A stretch of DNA of 64,000 nucleotides, taken from the NCBI RefSeq assembly GCF_963675165.1, contig NC_087380.1, positions 1,008,303 to 1,072,302 on the forward strand, written 5' to 3'. Source of the stretch: Halichondria panicea (Eukaryota; Porifera; Demospongiae; Suberitida; Halichondriidae). The position numbers and the translations under genes were made by a program. Below are positions 33,833 through 44,781 of the stretch, one piece after another (position 1 is the first letter of the stretch; each line of letters opens with the position of its first letter). A model generated the notes under the pieces. It was not told the DNA's origin. It saw only the letters and a program-made list of their open reading frames with translations, and searched no databases.

Positions 33833-36800
33833 TGTGGGGTGTGTGTGGGTGTTGGAGGGGTGGAAATGAGGAACTGGTTTTCAGATTATGCAGAGCATAG
33901 GGTTACCAAGTGATGGCATACGTGGTACTAGCAATCAAATGATGTCTTTTAAGACGTAGATTGATCAGATAATTATTGGTAAGCAAAATTCATATCAAAT
34001 TATCGAACTAAGTACCATTTTGTCAGTGTCATAGATGGCATCTCCCCTCATCTTGAGGATGACCTCACAAGCTGTCATGGCTCCTTGCTCTGAGGCAAAT
34101 AAGATGACTGTTCTCCCTTTGTGGTCCTTGAAGTAGGTCATGTCTGGTTTAAGTAAGAGCTGGAGACACTGCACTCCCTCGCGGTGAACACCCCTGTGTG
34201 TGTGATGTGTGGGTGTGTGGGGTGAGTGTGTGATGTGTGGTGTGGGTGTGTGTGTGTGATGTGTACGGGGTGTGGATGTGGAGTGTGTGTGTGTGGTATG
34301 GGTACACACACGCACACCAGAGTTGTATGCAAAAGAAGCCACCATATATACAACAAACAAAATATTCCAGACATTTCACAGTTATGGAGTGAGACTCACC
34401 AATGCATGGCGGTGTATCCATCATCATCCTTCTCCTCCCTATCCGCCCCTCTGCCCAGGAGGTATGAGGTGACCCCTGCGTTGTTATTGTAGGCTGCCCA
34501 CATTAGTGGAGTCATGCCAACATCATCAGTCACGTCAATGCCAAGCTCAGAATCATGCTACATGTGGAAGAAGATACAAAACTTGAAAATTTGTCTGTGA
34601 TTATTACCACGAAATTTAAACCTATTCGACATTTCTAAGGCTCGTTTTCGCTACAATCTTTGAATGCACAACTTAATTTAAAGTCAGCCAATATTGCTAG
34701 TGTACACAGTATAGCCATACAGGCTCTGTACACTATAATAAGTTCGATCAGCTTTTTGCTTTTCAAGTGAGGTAAAAATGGTTGTATAATTGTTGTTGGT
34801 TCTTTAACTCACTTTCAAGAGGGTAGCGATGACCTTTGGACTCTTTGGTATGGTCGCCCAATGGAGTGGCAGTCGTCCCTCAAAGTCTCTCACGTCAGTA
34901 CGAGCCCCGTTGAGTATCATGAGCTCAATGAGTGCCACGCCCCCTACTGACGAGGCCAGGTGCATCGCCGTGGAGCCATCAGAGGACTGTACAAGAGAGG
35001 GAGCACTGTAGCTAGTGAATACTGAGCTCCCCATCCCCCTAGGAGGGAGCACTGTAAAATAGCTAGTGAATACTGAGCTCCCCATCCCCCTAGGAGGGAG
35101 CACTGTAAAATAGCTAGTGAATACTGAGCTCCCCATCCCCCTAGGAGGGAGCACTGTAAATAGCTAGTGAATACTGAGCTCCCCATCCCCCTAGGAGGGA
35201 GCACTGTAAATAGCTAGTGAATACTGAGCTCCCCATCCCCCTAGGAGGGAGCACTGTAAATAGCTAGTAAATACTGAGCTCCCCATCCCCCTAGGAGAGA
35301 GTGAGGGAGCTGTATCGTACTACTAGAATGTTTTGCGAGCATCAGACATTGTGAACTTTGCACTGGATCAATTCGCAACAATAAAATCCGCAAAACCTAA
35401 ATTATTACACACGATCCTTGCCAGAACGCCTAGTTAGATAGCAAAGGGTCAAATTTTCTGCTCATTTGCAAAGGTTTTTCACCAGCAAAATATTCTAGTA
35501 ATACGGTAGTAATACGGTATATTGTAAGATACCAGTGAACAGCCCCCCCCCCCATAGGAAAGACTGGGGGAGAAAGGGGAGAGATTATGGGATCAGAATG
35601 GAGCAATATATATGGCTTACCTGTTTGTTGACGTTAGCCCCCTCCCTGATAAGAGCATCGGCACATGACAAGTGGACACCAGTCAAGTGTATACTGTAGA
35701 GTGGAGATCACATGACTAGAGCTAAAAACGTCAATTTTTATATAGTTGTTGAAGGATGTTTAACTACCCCCCCTGCGTTTAATCAATGGTTATAGGACTC
35801 TTTCAACTGAACAAAGAAGGAGAGGACGTACGTACCAGTACATGAGTGGTGTCTGCCCGTTGTGGTCAGGCAGATCCACATCGTGGCCCAGGTTGATGAG
35901 GGATTGGAGACGCCGCAAGTTGCCAGACCTATAGTGAGCAAATAAAATCTAGTTCTAAAAATATCAATTTTATATGGTTGTCGAAGGATGTTTAACTATC
36001 CCCCCCCCTGCGTTTAATCAATGGTTAAGGGACTCTTTCAACTGCCATAACTTGAATTCCGTGGATCCAATTTCAACGGTTTTATACTTTCTGAAAGCTT
36101 AGAAAGAGACCTTTCAAATGGTGTCTTCAAAGTTCCTATTTGAGAGATAAAAGTATTTGCCAATTTGGCGATACCATGGATAATAGCCCATGGTTCAAGG
36201 CTGAAAAATGACAAATTATGGCCCCAACGAAATTTTGGATTTAAACACATCATTTGAAAGGTCTCTTTCTAAGCTTTCAAAAATGTTGACATTGGATAAC
36301 GGTACTAATAGCCCATGGTACTTTTGGCCTTGATAATCGTACAAGTCTCACCTTGCTGCCAGATGCAGAGGTCCCGGGCCGGATGAGGATAGAGATGCAA
36401 TGGAGAGAGGCCCTGGGCCGGATGAGGATAGAGACGTAATAAAGGGGGTGGGTGGTGCCTCCGCAGGTATCCTGTTGGTATCAGTCTCTGGGGGGAGGGG
36501 ATCTTCGGCCAGAGTAGAGGTGTGACTGTCAGTGCGTGTCAGGCCGCTGCTCAGTGTGGAGGGTGGGAGTGAGTCGGTGGGTGGATCACTTAGGAGGAGA
36601 TCTGGTGGACACAAGGAATGTACAACCAGTTAATACATAGGCCTTAAACCAATCAGTTAATATAAATTAGTTAATATAGGTCTTAAAATGTTATGGTCTG
36701 TATTACGTACTAAAGGGATATGCACTCCGGATCTGTATTATTGGTATGATATAATCACAGCAGTGTACTAGGTGTACTGTGCCATAGCTACTGTACCCAC

Positions 36801-38724
36801 CACTGAGTCCCTTTGGTTGACTGACTCCGTACAGAGGACAGGATGGTACTAGACCCATGCTACCAGGTGGGCGGTGGATGGTATAGGGGGGAGGGGCTCG
36901 TTCACGCTTGCTTGAGAACACAAACCCTGTGTGAGTAGATACATAGCGTATATTAAGTGTTTATTGATCACTATGAGAACCTGTGAGGTAAGGGCTGAGT
37001 GGTGACTTGAGCATAGGTAGCTGTTGCACCATCTCATTTCCATCAACTGGGAAGAAGAAAAAAAATAATATGAAACTGCATGTGAACAAGAGATTGATAA
37101 ACAAGAATAAGGCCAGTGCTTGGGGCCAGAGAATTCAACTGTGGGGTAGAAAGACTACACACACGGGAGAAGTGAACACACTACAATCACCTTACACACA
37201 AGATAACAAACAGTACGAAATATTCTTACCAATAGAGGTTGTCTCTATCAATGGAGGTAGCTTGAGGTCCCTCAACACACCCCCACCACCAGGACCACCA
37301 GGACCACCACCACCAGGACCACCACCACCACCAGGACCACCAGGACCACCCTCTCTCATGGCAGACGGCAGTGACTGTGGCAGCTGTACAGTGTTGTCTC
37401 TTGTCGGGCGAGTTTGACCCTTCAACGGTTCTTGAGTAGATGCTGCAAGTGTGTTCGTATCGTCCACAGCTTTTCGTGCAGGAGGGAGAGATAAAGTGTC
37501 CTCAACTGTAGGTGAGGTCTTAACTCTGGACTTAGACTTCGGCCTATCATTTTCGACTGTCGTGGTTTTGGCCGAGGCTGCTGAGAACAAATCAACTGTT
37601 TCAATGTCTTCTGGTTCAACTACTGTAATCAAATCATCCATAGATGCTGTTGTCATTGGTAACTGTTGATAAGTAACAGCTGTCTCTTGAACGGACTTGG
37701 GTAAAACCCTTTGCAGAAAAGTTTCTCCAACTTCAATCGGTTCAACTGTTTTCGGTGTGCCCATTTTATTTATGGGTAGTCGAAACGTTGAAGGTGATGG
37801 GGAGTGTAGTACTTCCTCTGATTCTTGACTGATAGTCGCTAGGCTCTCTTCGACTGTTCTGATCTTGGACTGAGTGTGGGTGAAGTACGAACTTCGTTGT
37901 TCCTTAGGTGCTGGACTTACGGGGAGAATTAGACCACCCCCTTCAATTAGGAGGGTGTCGGCTTGGATTTGGGGGAGGTCAGAGTTCATTGTAGCGTCCA
38001 TGTGGCTGTCTACTTCAGTCTCGCTAGATATCATACTTGAATTGGCAACGTTCTCTGCAATTGGTTTATCGGTCCAGCCATTTTGTGTGGGTGTTCTCAA
38101 TTCTGCCGATTTGCTGTAAAACACTCGAGTAGCGGTTGTGGGAGTACTAGTGACCTCATCAGTGTCGTGGTTACTAGGCCCAGTCACTGGCACCACTGGC
38201 ACCACTCTACTCTTGGATGCTGTCACGTAGGTCCGTCTCTTCTGTGTTGATGACTCCACCATTTTATTGCCTCTTCCTCCAGATCCTGCTGAGATTGATT
38301 TCCTAGACACATCTTTGCTGAGTTCTTGCTCTTCTGTAGTTTGTGTGCCATAGAAGTGGGATGGAACTTCAGTAAGAGTAAAGGGAGTGCCTTTATCAAC
38401 TGGAAGGCCGGGCAGATTGCCCGGGGCGATTTTCCTGGACCTCACAGCAGCAAAGGGGGGTGGGGCTGCTTGATCTTGTTGTTTTATCACCTCTCCTGCA
38501 GGTGAAAACACCTCTTCTTCCAGCGTTGACTGCCCGCTCCTGCTCGTAAAGATGTCCATATTCACTGTGTAGTCTTGTGCTTCAGTGTCTGCTAGCTTGC
38601 CCTTTTGGTCCGGGGCAATGCTCACCCTGCGTTTCATCCATGATCTGTGTGTGTGCAGAGCCTGCCTTGCCTGCTCCAGCGTCTCCACAACGCTCAGTCG
38701 TCGAGTACCCATCAGATCATTCAT
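31807..38724 (-). CDS. Ankyrin-repeat and PH-domain protein
   Basis: Thirteen exons: 38724-37230, 37046-36981, 36926-36801, 36601-36352, 35928-35836, 35693-35621, 34986-34813, 34557-34400, 34193-34016, 33770-33425, 33356-33249, 33045-32890, 32303-31807; 1239 aa. Exon 1 encodes about 498 residues of low-complexity, Ser/Thr-rich sequence ending in a Gly-Pro stretch (GGPGGPGGGGGPGGGG). Ankyrin repeats run from about residue 640 to 930 (GPLHLAARSGNLRRLQSLIN, DGSTAMHLASSVGGVALIEL, VGMTPLMWAAYNNNAGVTSY, GRTPLHYAAACGRVDVCALL). After a linker, exons 11-13 form a PH-like fold (PLRHYFFRLSPDQGTVSWSE; ending YSSWLREIGQVA, about 1020-1105). The tail is disordered. Cytosolic scaffold or membrane-adaptor function is inferred. 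No named orthologue is recognised; it is not an ARF-GAP or OSBP protein, since neither domain is present. Confidence 0.82.
32607..32730. mobile_element. MITE-like hairpin with 22 bp terminal inverted repeats
   Basis: Ends 32607-32628 (ttagacactgtttaggaagt) and 32709-32730 are perfect inverted repeats; inner arms (cagggctagt and actagcccttt) continue the pairing. It lies in the last intron of the ANK-PH gene. Confidence 0.8.
32745..32850. repeat. Fragment of the interspersed palindromic repeat
   Basis: Contains ggccataactttagttttg and gattttctaaaagctta of the family described at 6120-6470. Confidence 0.5.
33771..33832. repeat. (GT)n tract abutting a minus-strand acceptor
   Basis: GT run that reads (CA)nCAG on the minus strand and directly forms the acceptor of ANK-PH exon 10. 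Confidence 0.95.
35000..35299 (-). repeat. 50-51 bp tandem repeat, six copies
   Basis: Unit carries gagctccccatccccctagg and ends gcactgtaaa(a)tag. On the minus strand each unit contains an acceptor-like ctattttacag. The three units nearest exon 7 are in frame with it, encoding LPPRGMGSSVFTSYFTV repeats, but the distal 50 bp units break the frame. Confidence 0.9.
36010..36320. repeat. Interspersed palindromic repeat, copy F
   Basis: Good copy in an ANK-PH intron: ctgccataacttgaattccg, actttctgaaagcttagaaa, centre taccatggataatagcccat, then aaggtctctttctaagcttt. A second 60 bp piece of its leader is at 35750-35815. Confidence 0.8.
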
Positions 38725-38954
38725 TGTAGAGATAGCTCTATTATAGAATAGCTATCTAACTCCTACGTCCTCTGACTAGACGACGTAGATCTATATTAAA
38801 AAAGAGGCGAGACTACTGTCCATGTATATTTTTTGAGAAAACAATTTTTAGGAGAGAAAGGGACGATTCATACCAAATTTGTAGAAGACTATATATATAG
38901 GCCTTTAATATTAGCAATAATTAGCACAACAAATATTAATAATGACACAATCAC

Positions 38955-40469
38955 TCAGTTATCATTGTCTTCTTCTTGGCTGCCTCCCCACCACTTATAC
39001 ACAGCATTAGAAGCTGAAGTCCAGGCCCGGCTAACGGCCTCCGTTACACGCTCTGTTGTCACGGCAATGACCTCCTGAGTCTGCTGAACCACTTCTTCTC
39101 GCGACCCAACATTAAGTCCGTAATCACTCGCTTGAGCTAAAAATCTTCTCTTTAAATCGCTAATAGACAATTCTCCAGTGCACATGTGCATAGGAAGTGT
39201 TTGTGATAAAATGTCTTTTGTCATCACATCTTTCACTTCAGCCTTAGGTTCTTCAGTGGTAATGGTGCGGTCCTTTCCAATTTTTTGCAGCCATGATTTA
39301 TAGACTGGGCTCTCACACCACACACGCATGAAGTCAGAGTTGAATTCATCCTTGGCTGCATCATCACCTTCAAGTGATGTCTTTAGTAGAGAAATCAGAT
39401 AGTGTTTAAATTGGACCCGTATCCAATCGTTACTGCCCAGCCAATCAGATTGGTTCGCTTCTCGTTCACAAATTGTCTCAGATAAAATACTACAAAATCG
39501 CAAATCAGCAGTTGACAAGTGCAAGCACGGTTTAAGTGAATGGTCGTGGACAGCAACAATCCCTGTGGACACATCAGCGAAAACATCGCATATTTTGGAC
39601 TGTTGTTTTTCGAAGAGAGGATTAACCACACCAGCCAGGACACACGATGATGGCCTCTTCAGCTCCTCCATTTGCTGCAGGCAAAGGTACGGTTGAAATG
39701 ATTGCGAAACAGAGAACATATTTAGCGACAACAGATCATCGACTTCAATTCCAGTATAACTCTCCAGTGACTTTGGGAACAGCGATAAAATGCTGAGGAC
39801 GGATTTGCTGGCTTTGATCGAGGTTGGGGCAAATAAAACAACTCTTTTTCCCACCAGTAGAGCCTTGAACATTTGTAGTAGTCTGTGCTGAAACTGTGTG
39901 ATCACATCCCCGAGCGTTATATCCAAATAAAGGGAAGACACGATTTGCGACGAACTGCTCAGAGATGAGTTGATATCGTTGTATGTTTCACGAAGAATTT
40001 GCATATTTGAAAAGTCCTTTGCGTTGAAGAAAGCATGTGTTACGAGACTCAGTTTCGCTTCAATGAACTCAAACACTGGATAACGGGAGATCACACAGAT
40101 GCTTTTCTGCACGGTTGAACGGGTAATTTCGTCGTCCATTTTCTTTAGTTTATTGGCTTCGATTTGTCGACAGCAAGCCACTCCAAAAACAGATTGTCCA
40201 GGATGGTCGAGATCTGGCAGTGTGAAGAAGACGGATTCTTCCTCAAAGTTATGGCAGCCATCTGGAAGAGCCAAGTGGGGCAAGTTCCTCCATGGAGACT
40301 GAGTTATTGACGTTGTTAGGCTTTCTTGCACTTGGCTTGTGAGGAGTAGGGACGGGTGAGAAAACTCGATGGTGGAGCCTTTCTGATGGTGAAATCCAAT
40401 CACTAGAATATGCAACACAGGAGTAGCTAAGTCGCTCACATTCTCCAGTACTGCATTACTGGTAGCCAT
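38955..40469 (-). CDS. AVL9: AVL9 homologue (late secretory pathway, DENN-like)
   Basis: Single uninterrupted frame of 504 codons plus stop. The N terminus VLHILVIGFHHQKGSTIEFS, then LPHLALPDGCHNFEEESVFF, CCRQIEANKL, QKSICVISRYP and LVTHAFFNAKDFS match AVL9 closely. The second half has FQPYLCLQQMEEL, the STADLRF motif and GSNDWIRVQFKHYLISLL. The long acidic insert of the vertebrate protein is missing, which accounts for the shorter length (human about 648). Known role: yeast Avl9 acts in exocytic vesicle traffic from the Golgi; the human protein affects cell migration and polarity. An intronless copy among intron-rich neighbours suggests either intron loss or an old retrocopy that replaced the parent. 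The 231 bp between its stop codon and the ANK-PH start hold no gene. Confidence 0.92.
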   Translation of the reverse strand: MATSNAVLENVSDLATPVLHILVIGFHHQKGSTIEFSHPSLLLTSQVQESLTTSITQSPWRNLPHLALPDGCHNFEEESVFFTLPDLDHPGQSVFGVACCRQIEANKLKKMDDEITRSTVQKSICVISRYPVFEFIEAKLSLVTHAFFNAKDFSNMQILRETYNDINSSLSSSSQIVSSLYLDITLGDVITQFQHRLLQMFKALLVGKRVVLFAPTSIKASKSVLSILSLFPKSLESYTGIEVDDLLSLNMFSVSQSFQPYLCLQQMEELKRPSSCVLAGVVNPLFEKQQSKICDVFADVSTGIVAVHDHSLKPCLHLSTADLRFCSILSETICEREANQSDWLGSNDWIRVQFKHYLISLLKTSLEGDDAAKDEFNSDFMRVWCESPVYKSWLQKIGKDRTITTEEPKAEVKDVMTKDILSQTLPMHMCTGELSISDLKRRFLAQASDYGLNVGSREEVVQQTQEVIAVTTERVTEAVSRAWTSASNAVYKWWGGSQEEDNDN

Positions 40470-40537
40470 CTTTTTAGAGGGAGGCGTGGTTGACCAGCCT
40501 TACGCAAATTAATGTTTTTGTTAATTAATTAATTAAA
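40470..40537. promoter_or_regulatory. Very short bidirectional promoter, AVL9/FGGY
   Basis: Just 68 bp separate the divergent start codons, with a run of TTAATTAATTAATTAAA next to the FGGY ATG. Transcripts probably overlap or have extremely short leaders. Confidence 0.5.
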
Positions 40538-43500
40538 ATGGCGGCTGCACCTGGAGATCATCAAAATCCTTCTAGCTGCTCAAACCACTACTATATTGGT
40601 GTGGATGTCGGCTCAGGCAGTGCAAGAGCTGGACTGTTCACCAGTGGAGGCCAACTAGTGATGCATTGCAAAGAGGATATCAAATTGTGGAAAAATGACA
40701 ATCATTGTGAGCAGTCATCAGAGGACATTTGGAGATCTGTTGTAGCTGCAATAAAGGTACGCACAGTACAATGCATGTCTCACTACCGTATAGCGGGTTA
40801 TTTTCGAGGCAATAAATTTTTAATTTTGACGGATTGCTCGAACTAAACATTTTGCGAATTTTTTTCGAGGTTCGAGGTCAATCCTTTAAAACTCAATCAA
40901 AAAATAACCAGCTATACAGTTATTAATTTGGAACAGTGTAGTGATGGATTAAATCGCAAAAATGTATTGTATAATTTTCATTTGTTTGGTTAATGATCAT
41001 TACCATATCCAGGGTGTATGCAGTGAGGTAAGCCACACTGACTGCATTGGCGGTATTGGCTTTGATGCTACCTGCTCTCTGGTTGCCGTGGACACTATGG
41101 GAAATCCAGTTACCGTTAGCCCCACTACAGAGAAAGAAAGAAACGTAATATTCTGGCAAGACCACAGAGCCGTGGAAGAAGCAAATGAAATTAATGCAAT
41201 GCATCACCCTGTCTTAAGATTCGTGGGGGGTAAAATCTCTCCCGAAATGCAACCCCCCAAACTTCTCTGGCTCAAGAGGCACCTCCGTGAAGAGTGCTGG
41301 ACAAAAGCGGCTCATTTCCTAGACTTGGCTGACTATCTAACGTACAGAGCCACTGGGAGTACCTCAAGGTGTGTTTGTGTAACCACGGATACTGGGGGTT
41401 GTTGGTATGATAAAGAGAGAAAACTGTATATGTATAATTACCATAATTATAACTGGTAATTTCCGGGGGACAATATATTCGTGGTTTTCGTGGTTGGAGT
41501 TCAGACCACAAATACCACGAATGAAGCGACCTTGCCTACCTTTACCTGCAGTGCAAGCAGCAACTACAAAAATATTATCCACGAAGTGACTAAATATTGC
41601 TCAACCACCAATGTTTTGCTCCCTACCGGCTATAATATATGGCAACTATAATTATATTGAAGGTTGCGTCTTAAGCGTAAGCACTTGTACTGATTCCCAG
41701 TTAGAGCTGTTGGACAACTACAACTGTCGTTAAGCTGTCCCACTTCCACTACTATACAATAATAATACGTGTTCCTCCCTTCTCTGAAACTTAAGCTCGA
41801 ATCTTGTACTTTAAAGAGAATGCCCTCAGTGCATGATGCCTTCAGTGCATGATGCCTTCAGTACATAATGCCTTCAGTACATGATGATGCCTTTAGTACA
41901 TGATGCCTTCAGTACATGATGCCTTCAGTACATAATGCCTTCAGTACATAATGCCTTCAGTACATGATGATGCCTTCAGTACATGATGCCTTCAGTACAT
42001 GATGCCTTCAGTACATAATGCCTTCAGTACATGATGCCTTCAGTACATGATGCCCTCAGTACATAATGCCCTCAGTACATAATGCCTTCAGTACATGATG
42101 CCCTCAGTACATATGCCTTCAGTACATGATGCCCTCAGTACATAATGCCTTCAGTACATGATGCCTTCAGTACATGATGCCTTCAGTACATGATGCCCTC
42201 AGTACATGATGATGCCTTTAGTACATGATGCCTTCAGTACATGATGCCTTCAGTACATAATGCCTTCAGTACATGATGCCCTCAGTACATAATGCCCTCA
42301 GTACATAATGCCCTCAGTACATAATGCCTTCAGTACATGATGCCCTCAGTACATAATGCCTTCAGTACATAATGCCTTCAGTGCATGATGCCTTCAGTAC
42401 ATGATGCCCTCAGTACATAATGCCCTCAGTACATAATGCCTTCAGTACATGATGCCCTCAGTGCATAATGCCTTCAGTACATAATGCCTTCAGTGCATGA
42501 TGCCTTCAGTACATGATGCCCTCAGTACATAATGCCCTCAGTACATAATGCCTTCAGTACATGATGCCCTCAGTACATAATGCCTTCAGTACATAATGCC
42601 TTCAGTGCATGATGCCTTCAGTACATGATGCCTTCAGTACATGATGCCTTCAGTACATGATGCCCTCGGTACATAATGCCCTCAGTACATGATGCCTTCA
42701 GTACATGATGCCTTCAGTGCATGATGCCCTCAGTACATAATGCCCTCAGTACATGATGCCTTCAGTACATGATGCCTTCAGTACATGATGCCCTCAGTAC
42801 ATAATGCCTTCAGTACATGATGCCCTCAGTACATGATGATGCCTTCAGTACATGATGCCTTCAGTACATGATGCCTTCAGTACATGATGCCCTCAGTACA
42901 TAATGCCTTCAGTACATGATGCCCTCAGTACATGATGATGCCCTCAGTACATGATGCCTTCAGTACATGATGCCTTCAGTGCATGATGCCCTCAGTACAT
43001 AATGCCCTCAGTACATGATGCCTTCAGTACATGATGCCCTCAGTACATGATGCCCTCAGTACATAATGCCTTCAGTACATGATGCCTTCAGTACATGATG
43101 CCCTCAGTACATGATGCCCTCAGTACATAATGCCTTCAGTACATGATGCCTTCAGTACATGATGCCCTCAGTACATGATGCCCTCAGTACATAATGCCCT
43201 CAGTACATAATGCCTTCAGTACATGATGCCCTCAGTACATGATGATGCCTTCAGTACATGATGCCTTCAGTACAGAGCTCTAAGAATGTTGTATGACAAT
43301 GAAGTGTGTACATATTACTATAATTATTACAATGAAGTGGGTGGATCAAAGTGTTTCTAATCACGTACGTAGGTCACTTTGCTGCCTGGTATGCAAATGG
43401 ACGTACATTGGACACTCACCCGGTGGTCAGTGATGCATGTCAGACTGTAACCTGATCTATTAGTCGATGATGCTATATGGATTGATGATGCTATATGGAT

Positions 43501-44713
43501 TGATGATGCTGTATGGATTCTTGTATGATATCAGCTGATCAGTGGTCAGAGAGCGTCAGTGACACTGGGCTAGCTGACTGTAATATTATCTGTAGGTAAA
43601 TTAGTGTCTGAACCCTTACCAAACACTGACCACTGATTAGGTTAGACTCTCTTACCCCATACCAAGCAGCTTCAGAGCTTGATGGAATCTATATAGTATA
43701 CTGATACATGCAAAGCCTTTTCGTTAGAAGGATATCTCTTGTCTTTGCTACCAATATCTTCTTGTATACCAGGAGCACATGAACTCCTACTTTAATACCT
43801 AGTTTATTTGCTAACTATTAACCTATCTCCATTAATTAGCATATTCACCAAAATCAAAATAAGAATATCTAGACCGGTGATTGCAACGTCCTCTTATTGC
43901 GTGTCCATTATTGTGTCTACAGAGGCTGATCTTGTCCGAGGGTGGAACGATTCATTCTGGCATTCGATTGGTCTATCGGACTTAGTGGTGGAGGGATACT
44001 CTCGTATCGGTACAGAGGTCATGACCCCTGGCTCTCCAGTGGGGTGTGGTCTCACAGTGGGTGTGGCTAAAGAGCTCGGACTTCCTGTTGGCCTACCTGT
44101 GGGTACGGGGATAATAGACGCACATGCTGGTGGACTGGGTGAGTGATACGGTACATTTTCTTGAGATTAACTGTTATAATTAGAGCACTGAATTGCAAAC
44201 CCTCGGGGGGGGGGGGGGGGGGGGGGTTATTTTGGGGGTTTAATGTTATGGCAGCCAAGTGAGCAAACTCAGAATACACAGACACAGACAGACTGACTGA
44301 CAGACAGACAGACAGACAGACTGACAGACTGACTATAACCCACAAAAAGCGGTGGCCAGGCGTGCCTTGGTTTATTCATATTCATAGCAATTAATTTTGT
44401 TCTCTACAGTGAAATGTCAGTCTGTTGCAGAATTTGATTATACATGCGTACATCAACTATTTACAAAAAATTATACAAATTATACTGTACAGTATGAGTG
44501 TATGGCTTCATGACAACGCGCAACACGACTGGAGGCATGTACTCACCCGCTACCCACTTACTTGCCAAGCACTGGTTGCCTAGGCAAACACTGGATGTTC
44601 TTATTGTCATTAGCACTTGCCCAGGATGGTAATTAGAGTGGAAGTCATGTTCATAAATTAAGTGAAGCCAGTTCTGTGATTTCTTGGAAGGCCATGATTA
44701 ATTGAGTGTCACG

Positions 44714-44781
<68 letters not shown>

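Noticed and set aside
40860-40880. tRNA B-box-like ggttcgaggtcaatcc
   Set aside because: No matching A-box or cloverleaf could be folded around it; it is part of the palindromic element in FGGY intron 1.
41821-43275. CRISPR-like array
   Set aside because: The units are contiguous 16 bp repeats with no unique spacers, and the host is a eukaryote. It is a minisatellite.
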